Positions 1 through 8,817 of a stretch of DNA of 64,000 nucleotides are shown piece by piece (position 1 is the stretch's first letter; every line of letters starts with the position of its first letter). A program made the position numbers and the translations under genes. The stretch is from Chitinophagales bacterium (lineage in GTDB: Bacteria; Bacteroidota; Bacteroidia; Chitinophagales; Chitinophagaceae), in contig JACJXP010000001.1 of the NCBI GenBank assembly GCA_020636575.1, positions 1,116,001 through 1,180,000 of the forward strand, given 5' to 3'. Under the pieces are notes generated by a model that was not told the origin of the DNA, ran no database searches, and worked only from the letters and a program-made list of their open reading frames with translations.

Positions 1-1
1 T

Positions 2-1663
2 ACACATATCCTTGTGCCCAAAGAAGGGGTGGCCATTCATATCAATGCATTCAACTTCCCGGTTTGGGGTATGCTGGAAAAAATTGCAGTGAACCTGCTT
101 GCTGGTATGCCCGCTATTGTAAAACCGGCTACCATCACCAGTTATTTAACTGAAGCGGTAGTGAAGGAAATAATTGCTTCCAAAATATTACCCGAAGGAA
201 GCCTGCAATTGATCTGCGGCAGCGCCGGCGATCTGTTGGATCATGTAACAAGCCAGGATGTTGTCACTTTTACCGGCAGCGCTTCTACAGGACAAATGTT
301 GAAAAAGACAGCGGCCATATTAGAGAACAATGTTCCGTTCAATATGGAAGCAGATTCACTGAATTGTATTGTAATGGGAAACGATGTGCAGCCCGGTATG
401 CCGGAATGGGACATCTTTATTAAAGAGATCAGGAAAGAAATGACATTGAAGGCAGGACAGCGTTGCACCGGTATCCGCAGAATTTTTGTTCCTGGGAACA
501 AGATGGAAGATGTGTGGAAAGGGGTTTCAGCTTCTCTTTCTCAAACTACGATAGGTAACCCATTGAATGAAAAAGTAAGAATGGGTTCACTGGCGGGAGA
601 AACACAACGATCAGAAGTAAGGGGCCAGGTTGAAAAATTATTGGCCAGTTCACAGATAGTTTATGGTTCACTGGATAGTGTTAAAGTGGTAGATGCAGAT
701 CCAAAACAAGGAGCCTTTATGTCGCCGGTATTACTCATGAATGAAAAGCCTTATGAAGCAAAAGAAGCACATGAGGTAGAAGCATTTGGCCCCGTAAGCA
801 CCATTATGCCGTATAAAACAATGGATGATGCCATTGTATTGAGTAAACTGGGAAAGGGAAGTTTGTGTACTACCATTGTTACATCTGATAAGAAAACAGC
901 AAGGCACTATGCGATCAATGCTGCTACACATCATGGAAGAATACTGATCCTGAATAACGAATGTGCCAAAGAGTCAACAGGTCATGGATCACCATTGCCG
1001 CTGCTGGTACATGGCGGCCCGGGCCGTGCCGGTGGTGGCGAAGAGATGGGTGGTATTCGTGGGGTGAAGCATTACCTGCAAAGAACTGCATTACAGGGTT
1101 CACCGAATTTTATTACTGCTGTTACTAATGTTTACCAGCCCCATGCAAAAGGAAATGAATCAGATATTCATCCTTTTAAAAAATATTTTGAAGAGCTGCA
1201 GGTGGGTGACCAGATCATGACAGCAAAAAGAGTGATCACCAGTGAGGATATAGACCGGTTTGCTGATCTGAGCGGCGATCATTTTTATGCGCATATTAAA
1301 ACCACTGATTTTGAAGGAACCATGTTTGAGCAGCAGGTGGCGCATGGCTATTTTATTATGAGTGTGGCCGCCGGATTATTTGTAGATAGTTATGAAAAAA
1401 ATCCTGTGTTATTGAATTATGGTATTGATGAACTTCGATTCACCAAACCTGTTTATCCCGGCGCTGAGATACAGATACGATTTACCTGTAAGGAAAAACT
1501 GCCCAATGATAAACGAATGTTGCAACCCGGTGATGAGCCTAAACGAGGAGATGATATTGACAAGGGTATTGTAAAGTGGATGGTAGAAATGCTGGACGGC
1601 ACTGATGAACCGGTTGTGGGTGTGGCAACAATATTGACAATGGTCGCCAAAAAGAAACAGTAA
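2..1663 (+). CDS. paaZ: PaaZ bifunctional oxepin-CoA hydrolase/aldehyde dehydrogenase (5' truncated by window)
   Basis: The frame is open to the window edge, so roughly the first 125-130 residues of this ~680-residue family are missing; 553 codons' worth are present. The aldehyde dehydrogenase domain shows the catalytic Glu in EADSLN (codon at 347-349) and the nucleophile Cys in GQRCTG (codon at 464-466). After a linker near 1140-1200 comes a C-terminal MaoC-like hydratase with SGDHFYAH, whose Asp and His (codons at 1277 and 1292) are the catalytic pair. In the phenylacetate pathway PaaZ opens the oxepin-CoA ring hydrolytically and oxidises the resulting aldehyde. A crotonase-family gene follows 13 bases downstream, which fits a phenylacetyl-CoA or related aromatic catabolic operon. 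An ATG-like internal start (GTG at 14) is not the real start because the family alignment continues upstream. Confidence 0.93.
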   Translation, partial: THILVPKEGVAIHINAFNFPVWGMLEKIAVNLLAGMPAIVKPATITSYLTEAVVKEIIASKILPEGSLQLICGSAGDLLDHVTSQDVVTFTGSASTGQMLKKTAAILENNVPFNMEADSLNCIVMGNDVQPGMPEWDIFIKEIRKEMTLKAGQRCTGIRRIFVPGNKMEDVWKGVSASLSQTTIGNPLNEKVRMGSLAGETQRSEVRGQVEKLLASSQIVYGSLDSVKVVDADPKQGAFMSPVLLMNEKPYEAKEAHEVEAFGPVSTIMPYKTMDDAIVLSKLGKGSLCTTIVTSDKKTARHYAINAATHHGRILILNNECAKESTGHGSPLPLLVHGGPGRAGGGEEMGGIRGVKHYLQRTALQGSPNFITAVTNVYQPHAKGNESDIHPFKKYFEELQVGDQIMTAKRVITSEDIDRFADLSGDHFYAHIKTTDFEGTMFEQQVAHGYFIMSVAAGLFVDSYEKNPVLLNYGIDELRFTKPVYPGAEIQIRFTCKEKLPNDKRMLQPGDEPKRGDDIDKGIVKWMVEMLDGTDEPVVGVATILTMVAKKKQ

Positions 1664-1676
1664 TAAACTTTCAATT

Positions 1677-2435
1677 ATGGAAGAAGCATATATAAAAACG
1701 GAATTACATAAAGGAATAGCTACTATTGAATTCTTTCATCCACAGAGTAATTCGCTACCCGGTTCTTTACTAAATGAACTGGCTGCCGCTGTTACTCATG
1801 CAGGGGATGATCCGGAGGCAAAAGTGATCGTATTACGATCAGGCGGAGACAGGGCTTTTTGTGCCGGGGCATCTTTTGATGAACTGGTAGCTATTAAAAA
1901 CGAAAAGCAGGGACTTGAATTTTTTAGTGGCTTTGCAAAAGTCATCAATGCCATGCGGCATTGCCCCAAACTGATCATTGGCAGGATACAGGGAAAATGT
2001 GTAGGTGGGGGAGTAGGGATAGTGGCGGCTGCTGATTATGCCATTGCTACAGAACATGCAGATATAAAACTCAGTGAGCTGGCAGTTGGTATTGGTCCCT
2101 TTGTAGTAGGCCCCGCAGTGGAAAGAAAGATCGGCACTTCCGCTTTTTCGCAACTGGCTATTGATGCTACCATGTGGCGCAAAGCAGACTGGGCAAGAAA
2201 AAGAGGTTTGTTTGCAGAAGTACACCAGGATATAACAAGCCTGGATGAAGCCGTATCAAAACTGGCACATACACTGGCACATTCAAGTCCGGATGCTATG
2301 ACTGAAATGAAAAAGATATTCTGGAAAGGAACAGAGAACTGGGATCAGCTATTAATAGAAAGAGCAAAGATCAGCGGCCGATTGGTGTTAAGTGATTTTA
2401 CAAGGGAGGCTATAGCCAAATTCAAGCAGAAATGA
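1677..2435 (+). CDS. Enoyl-CoA hydratase/isomerase family protein
   Basis: A 252-residue crotonase-fold protein. CAGASFDEL and GKCVGGGVG form the two oxyanion-hole segments. Of the two crotonase glutamates, the first (in GGGCELAM of rat crotonase) is Gly here (GGGVGIVA), while the second is kept in LSELAVGIGP. A single acid is more usual of enoyl-CoA isomerases, so PaaG-like isomerisation is at least as likely as hydration; this is inference. It lies 13 bases after paaZ and its stop overlaps the start of the next gene by ATGA, so the three genes are probably co-transcribed. Confidence 0.85.
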   Translation: MEEAYIKTELHKGIATIEFFHPQSNSLPGSLLNELAAAVTHAGDDPEAKVIVLRSGGDRAFCAGASFDELVAIKNEKQGLEFFSGFAKVINAMRHCPKLIIGRIQGKCVGGGVGIVAAADYAIATEHADIKLSELAVGIGPFVVGPAVERKIGTSAFSQLAIDATMWRKADWARKRGLFAEVHQDITSLDEAVSKLAHTLAHSSPDAMTEMKKIFWKGTENWDQLLIERAKISGRLVLSDFTREAIAKFKQK

Positions 2436-3070
2436 TCCCGACCTTTAGTGCAGGCAATTTTCATTTGTTTTGTGATAAGCTGATAAAAAAGGACAAAGAT
2501 CTGCGAGGAATTATTAAGGAACATGGCTATCCGCCCATGTGGATAAGGCCCAACACTTTTCAATCTTTAATACTTTCCATTTTAGAGCAACAGGTTTCAC
2601 TCGCATCGGCGTATGCCGCATTTAAAAAATTAAAAGAAAGGATTGGTTATGTGACGCCGCAGAAAATTCTTTCGCTATCAGATAAGGAGTTACGTAATTG
2701 TTATTTCAGCCGACAAAAAATAGTCTATGCCCGGGAGCTGGCAAATACAATAGTGTCCGGGAAAATAAATCTCAGGAAGCTTGCTTTATTATCTGATGAT
2801 GAGATCAGGATACAAATGATCGAAATAAAGGGTATCGGCCATTGGACTATTGATGTGTACCTGATGCATGCATTGCAAAGAACCGATCTGTTTCCTTTAG
2901 GAGATATTGCTCTGGTGAACAGTCTTAAAGAAGTAAAGCAGTTGCCAAAAGATATTTCAAAAGAAGAAATGCTGGCCATTGCAGAGCCATGGCGGCCTTA
3001 CCGGACGATCGCCTCCATGATACTGTGGCATGATTATATTAAGAAGAGGGGGATCAAATTACAGGGGTGA
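2432..3070 (+). CDS. AlkA-like DNA-3-methyladenine glycosylase (HhH-GPD)
   Basis: A 212-residue helix-hairpin-helix GPD glycosylase. The hairpin is seen in EIKGIGHWTIDVYLM and the catalytic Asp in PLGDIAL (about residue 158). EQQVSLASAYAAF matches the substrate-pocket region of AlkA-type enzymes, which excise alkylated purines from DNA. It lacks the extra N-terminal domain of E. coli AlkA, as is usual for short bacterial homologues. The ATG overlaps the crotonase stop by four bases (ATGA), pointing to translational coupling rather than shared function. A second paralogue lies at 19508-20140. Confidence 0.87.
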   Translation: MIPTFSAGNFHLFCDKLIKKDKDLRGIIKEHGYPPMWIRPNTFQSLILSILEQQVSLASAYAAFKKLKERIGYVTPQKILSLSDKELRNCYFSRQKIVYARELANTIVSGKINLRKLALLSDDEIRIQMIEIKGIGHWTIDVYLMHALQRTDLFPLGDIALVNSLKEVKQLPKDISKEEMLAIAEPWRPYRTIASMILWHDYIKKRGIKLQG

Positions 3071-3116
3071 TCGAAATATTTTTTTGTAAATTCCGTTAGT
3101 AAAAAAACCTTTTGTT

Positions 3117-3950
3117 ATGATCAGGAAAATAATCTATTCAACGGGAATCCTTTCTTCAATCATTTTCTTATTGTCATTTACAAAAAAAATAAACCCTGCC
3201 TTTTCTGCCAAAGGAATTGAGCAAAATATGGCAAAAATCCAGGATGATCTTTTTGTGTGTAAGTATGAGGTGTCAAATAGTGAGTATCAGTTTTTTTTAA
3301 ATGAATTAAAAGTTGATGATGCTAAAAAAGCTGAACAGTTTAAGGTTGATTCTTTGAAATGGTTAAACAGTACTCAATATCAGCAGCCCATGTCAGCATA
3401 TTATCATTTACATCCCGCCTTTAAAAACTATCCTGTTGTTTGCATAAGCTATGAAGCAGCAACCGCATATTGTAACTGGCTGACTGAATATTATAATAAT
3501 GATGCAAAACGAAAATTTAAAAAGGTAAAATTCTATCTCCCGTCAGAAGAAGAATGGATGAAAGTGGCTAATAATGGCGACAGGAATAAAATTTACCCCT
3601 GGTCAGATTTCTACTTACGGAATAAGAACGGAGAGTTTTTCTGCAACTTTAAGCATGTTAGTGATGCATTTATCAGCTATGACAACGAGAGGGAAGAGTA
3701 TAAAATAATTCCTGAAGCAAGAGCAAGTAATTCTTATACTTCGCCTGTCAAATCATTTCAGGCCATTGAGCCATATGGAATCTATAATATGTCTGGGAAT
3801 GTTGCTGAAATGGTCAGTGAGAAAGGAATTGCAAAAGGCGGAAGTTATAACTCTACTGGCTATGATGTAAGAATTAGCAGCCAGATGAAATATTCGGAGA
3901 GCTCACCTGAAGTTGGTTTCCGTGTTTTTATGAAAGTACTTGAACCCTGA
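3117..3950 (+). CDS. Exported SUMF1/formylglycine-generating-enzyme-fold protein
   Basis: A 277-residue protein with an N-terminal hydrophobic segment (residues about 5-23) followed by a SUMF1 (FGE-sulfatase) domain. Family landmarks are CKYEVSNSEYQFF, PVVCISYEAATAYCNWL, YLPSEEEWMKVA, GIYNMSGNVAEMV and a final VGFRVFM. SUMF1-fold proteins of Bacteroidota include the gliding/T9SS lipoproteins GldJ and GldK as well as unrelated ones; nothing here identifies the substrate. No lipobox Cys follows the hydrophobic segment, so it is either anchored or cleaved in the periplasm. It is single in its direction, and its stop is one base from the convergent fabG stop. Confidence 0.8.
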   Translation: MIRKIIYSTGILSSIIFLLSFTKKINPAFSAKGIEQNMAKIQDDLFVCKYEVSNSEYQFFLNELKVDDAKKAEQFKVDSLKWLNSTQYQQPMSAYYHLHPAFKNYPVVCISYEAATAYCNWLTEYYNNDAKRKFKKVKFYLPSEEEWMKVANNGDRNKIYPWSDFYLRNKNGEFFCNFKHVSDAFISYDNEREEYKIIPEARASNSYTSPVKSFQAIEPYGIYNMSGNVAEMVSEKGIAKGGSYNSTGYDVRISSQMKYSESSPEVGFRVFMKVLEP

Positions 3951-3951
3951 T

Positions 3952-4707
3952 TTAAATATTCAGCCCTCCGCACACACTGATCGTTTGTCCTGTTACATAT
4001 GATGAAAGATCAGAAGCAAGGAATAAAGTAACATTCGCTATGTCCTCAGGGCTCGCAAATTTCCCTAACGGGATACCTGCTTTGTATTTATCGGCGGCTT
4101 CTCCTTCTTTCAGATAACTGGTCATGTCTGTTTCCACGAAACCAGGTGCTATTGCATTGCAACGGATATTACGGCTACCCAGCTCTTTTGCCACACTTTT
4201 TGTAAATCCAATGATACCTGCTTTGCTGGCTGCATAACTGCTTTGCCCGGCATTACCCATTTCACCAATAATTGAACTCATATTGATAATAGATCCTGAT
4301 TTTGCTTTCATCATCGGGCGGATGATCTGCTTGGTCATATAAAAAACACTGTTCAGGTTCACTTTTATCACATCTTCCCACTGGTCGGGACTCATACGCA
4401 ATAACAGGTTATCTTTAGAAATGCCTGCATTATTAACGCAGATATCTACTGTGCCAAATTCTTTGAGAACATCATTTACAAAGGCTTCGCATTGTGCAAA
4501 ATCACCGGCATTACTCTGATAAGCCTTAGCCCTTATTCCCAGGCCAGTCAGTTTTGCTTCCAGTACTTCTGCTTTTTCTTTGCTGCTATCGCTTACATAG
4601 GTAAAGGCAACATTAGCTCCCTGTTCTGCAAATTTGAGGGCAATACCTTCTCCTATGCCGCGGGCAGCACCGGTAACAATAGCAACTTTTCCTTCTAATA
4701 ATTTCAT
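3952..4707 (-). CDS. fabG: 3-oxoacyl-[ACP] reductase FabG
   Basis: A 251-residue short-chain dehydrogenase. It has the Rossmann motif TGAARGIGEG, the NNAG motif, and a Ser145-Tyr158-Lys162 triad (MSSIIGEMGNAG...YAASK). The end, YVTGQTISVCGGLNI, is typical of FabG, which reduces 3-oxoacyl-ACP in fatty acid elongation. The frame stays open upstream to an ATG at 4728 inside the preceding gene, but the ATG at 4707 fits the family start (MKLLEGKVAIVTGA) and lies 7 bases after the GH3 stop. It is the last gene of the lptB - GH3 - fabG series. Another ketoreductase role (for example in a specialised lipid) cannot be excluded. Confidence 0.9.
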   Translation of the reverse strand: MKLLEGKVAIVTGAARGIGEGIALKFAEQGANVAFTYVSDSSKEKAEVLEAKLTGLGIRAKAYQSNAGDFAQCEAFVNDVLKEFGTVDICVNNAGISKDNLLLRMSPDQWEDVIKVNLNSVFYMTKQIIRPMMKAKSGSIINMSSIIGEMGNAGQSSYAASKAGIIGFTKSVAKELGSRNIRCNAIAPGFVETDMTSYLKEGEAADKYKAGIPLGKFASPEDIANVTLFLASDLSSYVTGQTISVCGGLNI

Positions 4708-4714
4708 CTTAGGT

Positions 4715-6253
4715 TTATTTAGTGACAAATGTAGCAGTATTCATCTGCAGAATTTCTTCCAGGAATTTTCTTTCGTTGGATAAACGGGGTACTTTATGTT
4801 GCCCTCCCAATTTTCCTTTGTGACGAAGCCACTCCTGGAACACTCCCTTTTTAATAGAGTGTACAACCGGTAAACGTAATGCGATATTCTTATGGCGCTT
4901 CGCTTCATAATCACTATTCACTTTCTTTAATCCTGTATCTAACGCTGAAATAAAAGCTTCCAGGTTTTCCGGTTCTTTCTCAAATTCGATCAGCCATTCA
5001 TGAGCCCCGTTTGATGTATCAGAAAAATATACAGGGGCAGCCGTATAATCATTTACGATGGCGCCAGTTATATGGCAGGCATATGCAACAGCATCATCTG
5101 TATTCTCCACAATTACTTCTTCTCCAAATGCATTGATATAATGTTTCAATCTGCCTGATACTTTAATGCGATAAGGACTAGTAGATGTAAACTGAATCGT
5201 ATCGCCAAGCAGGTATCGCCACAAACCTCCATTGGTGCTGATCACTGGCGCATAATTTTTGCCCAGCTCCACATCCTGTAAGCTGACAGTTTGAGGATCA
5301 GATTTGCCATATTCACTAACTGGCATCATTTCAAAGAAAATACCGTGGTCGGTAAAAAGTAACATTCCTTCATCACCCGGATTTTCCTGGGCGGCAAAAA
5401 AACCTTCACTGGCATTATACATTTCAAGATAATTGACCTCTTTCCCAATTAGTTTTTGAAACTGTTCTTTATATGGAGTAAATGATACGCCACCATGCAT
5501 ATATAATTCTAGTGACGGCCAAACCTCACTCATTGTTTTTTTGCCTGTAAGATGAAGTATCCTTTTGAATAATACCAGTGTCCATGTAGGTACACCGGAA
5601 ACGGAGGTTACATTTTCTTTGATCGTACTTTCTGCCAGTTTTTCAATTTTACTTTCCCATTCATCCATTAGTGCAATACTGAGATCAGGTGTCCTCAGCC
5701 AATGGCCCCAAAAAGGAGAATTCTGCAACAGTACAGCACTCAGATCCCCATACTGTGCTTCAGTATTCATGGGGTTGATATTATGGCTTCCGCCGATCAC
5801 CAGGCCCTTGCCGGTCAATAATTCTGAATCGGGATTGAACCTATAGTATAGTGAGAGTACATCCTTTGATGCTTTGTAATGACCATCCTGCAGGCTTTCT
5901 TCAGTTACCGGAATAAATTTGCTTTTATCACTTGTGGTGCCGCTGCTTTTGGCAAACCAGAATACAGGTGTATTCCATAAAATGTTCTGTTCCCCTTTCA
6001 TCATTCTTTCGATAAAAGGCTTTAGATCATTATATTCATGAATAGGAACGGCTTTTTTAAAGGAGCGGACATTAAACAGTTGTGAAAAGTCGTAGCGGCG
6101 GCCAAACTCAGTGTATTGGGCTGAAGTAACAAGTTCCTGCAACACTTCCCGCTGTGCATCCAATGGGTTTTGTTTCCAGGCATCTATGCGCCAAAGCCGC
6201 ATACGGGCAAGCGATGATATGGCCGGGCTTAGCAGTCTCATTGATAGCAGCAA
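4715..6253 (-). CDS. GH3 superfamily adenylating (acyl-amide synthetase-like) protein
   Basis: A 512-residue GH3-fold member of the ANL adenylating group. ATP-binding motifs are visible: SSGTTSDKSKFIPVT (about residue 105), YNASEGFFA (about 285), and GLWRYLLGDTIQFT (about 350). Plant GH3 enzymes adenylate a carboxylic acid and conjugate it to an amino acid; bacterial homologues are widespread in Bacteroidota and their substrates are mostly unknown. It sits between lptB (29 bases upstream) and fabG (7 bases downstream), so an acyl substrate linked to envelope lipid is a reasonable inference. Direct evidence for that is absent. Confidence 0.85.
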   Translation of the reverse strand: MLLSMRLLSPAISSLARMRLWRIDAWKQNPLDAQREVLQELVTSAQYTEFGRRYDFSQLFNVRSFKKAVPIHEYNDLKPFIERMMKGEQNILWNTPVFWFAKSSGTTSDKSKFIPVTEESLQDGHYKASKDVLSLYYRFNPDSELLTGKGLVIGGSHNINPMNTEAQYGDLSAVLLQNSPFWGHWLRTPDLSIALMDEWESKIEKLAESTIKENVTSVSGVPTWTLVLFKRILHLTGKKTMSEVWPSLELYMHGGVSFTPYKEQFQKLIGKEVNYLEMYNASEGFFAAQENPGDEGMLLFTDHGIFFEMMPVSEYGKSDPQTVSLQDVELGKNYAPVISTNGGLWRYLLGDTIQFTSTSPYRIKVSGRLKHYINAFGEEVIVENTDDAVAYACHITGAIVNDYTAAPVYFSDTSNGAHEWLIEFEKEPENLEAFISALDTGLKKVNSDYEAKRHKNIALRLPVVHSIKKGVFQEWLRHKGKLGGQHKVPRLSNERKFLEEILQMNTATFVTK

Positions 6254-6282
6254 AATAGAGAATTTGAGGCAAGGGAAAAAAC

Positions 6283-7068
6283 TTAATGATCTCCGGGTTT
6301 TATGGATGCTTTTACAGCTTCTTCATGCAAATAATCCTTTCTTCTTAATTCAAAATTGCGGCCCAGGTATAATTTTCTTACTTCTTCATCGGCGGCCAGT
6401 TCTTCTGCAGTGCCGTGTTTGTATATTTTACCTTCAATAAGCAAATAAGCCCTGTCGCAAATGGACAAGGTTTCTGTAACATTATGATCAGTGATAAGGA
6501 TACCGATATTTTTATGCTTTAGTCTTGCTACAATAGCCTGGATATCTTCCACTGCAATGGGGTCAATACCGGCAAATGGCTCATCAAGCAGAATAAACTT
6601 TGGATCCACTGAAAGGGCACGGGCAATTTCAGTTCTTCTTCTTTCACCACCACTTAATACATCGCCATTATTTTTTCTTACATGCTGCAAACGAAACTCA
6701 TCCAGCAGCTCTTCAACTTTTTCTTTTTGTTCTTTTCTTGACAGGTTTGTCATTTCCAGGATAGCAGCAATATTATCCTCAACACTTAGCTTTCTGAAAA
6801 CAGAGGCTTCCTGTGGCAAATAACCAATGCCCATTTTAGCCCTTTTGTACATAGGCAGGTTGGTAATGTCCTGGTCATTCAAAAACACTTTTCCTTCATC
6901 TGGTTTTATAAGGCCAACTACCTGGTAAAATGATGTGGTCTTTCCCGCACCATTAGGACCCAGTAATCCTACAATTTCTCCTTGTTTAACTTCAAAGGAA
7001 ACATGATCAACGACCGTTCGGTTGCCATATTTTTTTACAAGATTATCTGTTTGTATCGTTACAGGCAT
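6283..7068 (-). CDS. lptB: LPS export ABC transporter ATP-binding protein LptB
   Basis: A 261-residue ABC ATPase. Walker A is GPNGAGKTT, the Q-loop region is GYLPQEASVFRKLSVEDN, the signature is LSGGERRRTEIARAL, and Walker B is FILLDEPFAGIDP. The full-length match and the SVFRKL segment identify LptB, the cytoplasmic motor that drives lipopolysaccharide extraction with LptF/LptG/LptC. It is about 20 residues longer at the C-terminus than E. coli LptB. The lptC gene of this window is far away (41861). A TATTTTTG box ends 5 bases before the ATG. GH3 and fabG genes follow on the same strand. Confidence 0.92.
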   Translation of the reverse strand: MPVTIQTDNLVKKYGNRTVVDHVSFEVKQGEIVGLLGPNGAGKTTSFYQVVGLIKPDEGKVFLNDQDITNLPMYKRAKMGIGYLPQEASVFRKLSVEDNIAAILEMTNLSRKEQKEKVEELLDEFRLQHVRKNNGDVLSGGERRRTEIARALSVDPKFILLDEPFAGIDPIAVEDIQAIVARLKHKNIGILITDHNVTETLSICDRAYLLIEGKIYKHGTAEELAADEEVRKLYLGRNFELRRKDYLHEEAVKASIKPGDH

Positions 7069-7073
7069 ACCCG

Positions 7074-7081
7074 CAAAAATA
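7074..7081 (-). promoter_or_regulatory. -7 box (TATTTTTG) before lptB
   Basis: The minus-strand octamer TATTTTTG matches the Bacteroidota -7 consensus TAnnTTTG and ends 5 bases before the lptB ATG. No TTG is found at the expected -33 distance, so this is a half-supported promoter. If used, the mRNA would have almost no leader. Confidence 0.4.
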
Positions 7082-7170
7082 GACCTATAAGAGGATTAGG
7101 GGTCTTTTTTCTAGATAAAGTGTGATAAAATAATGGTAAATTAGGTATTGAAGATATTCAACTAGACACA

Positions 7171-7764
7171 ATGTTAAAACCTTATTTACTTGTTTGGTTA
7201 AGTTTATCGGTGTTTTTCTTTTCCTGCAAAAAGAAGGATAGTACACCTCCTGCTCCCGATTCGCCAAGAGTGGGTACAAAATGGACATACCAGTATAAGA
7301 CATTTGATGGAGGTGGTATGCTGGCAGATACATATATATTTAGCTATATGGCAAGTAGCGAAGTAACATTGGGCGGAGAAACATGGCTGAATATTACAGA
7401 CAGTCTTGGCGCTACTTTTTTTATGATGAAGCTGAAACCTGATGGTTTATATCAATATGCCAATAACAGTGCACAGCTTCTATGTAAAGATCCCGCAACG
7501 GTAGGTGATTCTTATATAAGTTATAATGCTGGTGCTGATGAAACTTTTACAGTATCAGGTGTAAATACCCTGATCAATCTTCCTTATCCCACCAATAATG
7601 TTTATGTGAATTCATATAATGGTGAAAAGGCCGGCAATCTCAGGGATATTATCTGGTATAATAAGGACCTTTGGATAGCCAAAATGGAAAAATATGAACT
7701 CAATATTATAACCCTCGCTTACCATAGGAGCGAAAGATGGGAATTGATTTCAATTGACTACTAA
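7171..7764 (+). CDS. Putative lipoprotein of unknown function
   Basis: A 197-residue protein with a type II signal peptide: hydrophobic LLVWLSLSVFFF followed by the lipobox Cys (FSC, residue about 17) and a KKKD stretch. The mature part looks beta-rich (PRVGTKWTYQYKTFDGGG, WLNITDSLGATFF). No named domain is recognised. Lipoproteins of this type are frequent surface or periplasmic proteins in Bacteroidota. It is divergent from lptB across a 102-base gap and appears monocistronic. Confidence 0.72.
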   Translation: MLKPYLLVWLSLSVFFFSCKKKDSTPPAPDSPRVGTKWTYQYKTFDGGGMLADTYIFSYMASSEVTLGGETWLNITDSLGATFFMMKLKPDGLYQYANNSAQLLCKDPATVGDSYISYNAGADETFTVSGVNTLINLPYPTNNVYVNSYNGEKAGNLRDIIWYNKDLWIAKMEKYELNIITLAYHRSERWELISIDY

Positions 7765-7805
7765 TACTTATTTAATACGTCATTTATTATTTCGGGCTCT
7801 TCTAT

Positions 7806-7836
7806 TTGACATTCTTTAGAACCTTGACTACTTTTG
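7806..7836 (+). promoter_or_regulatory. Promoter of metF
   Basis: TTG (7806-7808), a 20-base spacer, and TACTTTTG (7829-7836) match the Bacteroidota -33/-7 promoter. The metF reading frame is open across it with a TTG at 7834, so the promoter also argues for the ATG at 7855 as the true start. Confidence 0.75.
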
Positions 7837-7854
7837 CATGCTATTCAGCCCTTT

Positions 7855-8808
7855 ATGAAAGTAACTGACCACATAGCCAACGCTAAAGACACTTTGTTAT
7901 CTTTTGAAGTACTTCCTCCCTTAAAAGGGAAAGGTATTGAAGCACTTTACCAGCATCTTGACCCGCTGATGGAATTCAAGCCATCGTTTATTAATGTAAC
8001 CTATCACAGAAGTGAGCATGTTTTTAAGAAGCGGACAGACGGTTCATTTGAAAAAGTGATCATCCGTAAAAGGCCGGGAACCGAAAGCATTTGTGCGGCT
8101 ATCATGAATAAATATGATGTGGATACAGTGCCCCACCTCATCTGCGGCGGATTCAGCGTCAATGAAACAGAAGATGCGCTTATCAATCTTCGTTATTTGG
8201 GAATTGATAATGTACTGGTACTACGGGGTGATGCGGCTAAGAATGAATCAGCCTTTGAACCAGAGCCGGACGGACATCAATATGCCAGTGATCTGTTAAC
8301 ACAGGTTGTAAATCTGAATGCCGGCATTTATTTGGAAGATGAGCTAAAAGGAACACATAAAACTGATTTTTGTATTGGTGTTGCCGGGTATCCGGAAAAA
8401 CATTTTGAGGCTCCTAATATGGCAACTGATCTAAAGTACCTGAAGGCAAAAGTAGATGCGGGGGCAGATTATATTGTTACACAAATGTTCTTTGATAATG
8501 CCAAGTATTATGCATTTGTAAAAGCATGCAGGGATATGGGTATCACCGTGCCAATCATCCCGGGATTAAAACCTGTTTATTCCAAGAAACAACTAAATAT
8601 CTTACCCAAAACATTCCATATTGATCTGCCTGACGATCTTGCCGCAGAAATGATGCAATGCAAAAGCAACGAGGAAGTAGAACAGGTTGGTGCAGAATGG
8701 TTATTGATGCAATCACAGGATCTGAAGAAAAACGGTGTACCCGTTTTACATTATTATACCCTCGGCCGGCCAATGCTGGTAGCTGATGTAGTAAGAAAAT
8801 TATTATAA
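7855..8808 (+). CDS. metF: Methylenetetrahydrofolate reductase (NAD(P)H)
   Basis: A 317-residue TIM-barrel flavoenzyme that reduces 5,10-methylene-THF to 5-methyl-THF for methionine synthesis. Family landmarks are SFEVLPPLKGKG (Glu near the N-terminus), FINVTYHRSE, DNVLVLRGDAAK, CIGVAGYPEKHFEAPN, GADYIVTQMFFDN and IPGLKPVYS. The frame extends upstream to TTG at 7834, but that codon lies inside the promoter; ATG at 7855 (MKVTDHIANAKD) agrees with the usual N-terminus. It converges with the PpiC gene, 9 bases away. Confidence 0.94.
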   Translation: MKVTDHIANAKDTLLSFEVLPPLKGKGIEALYQHLDPLMEFKPSFINVTYHRSEHVFKKRTDGSFEKVIIRKRPGTESICAAIMNKYDVDTVPHLICGGFSVNETEDALINLRYLGIDNVLVLRGDAAKNESAFEPEPDGHQYASDLLTQVVNLNAGIYLEDELKGTHKTDFCIGVAGYPEKHFEAPNMATDLKYLKAKVDAGADYIVTQMFFDNAKYYAFVKACRDMGITVPIIPGLKPVYSKKQLNILPKTFHIDLPDDLAAEMMQCKSNEEVEQVGAEWLLMQSQDLKKNGVPVLHYYTLGRPMLVADVVRKLL

Positions 8809-8817
8809 AGGATCTTT

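Noticed and set aside
7834..7854. TTG start of metF at 7834
   Set aside because: The codon lies inside the TACTTTTG promoter box; the ATG at 7855 matches the family N-terminus.
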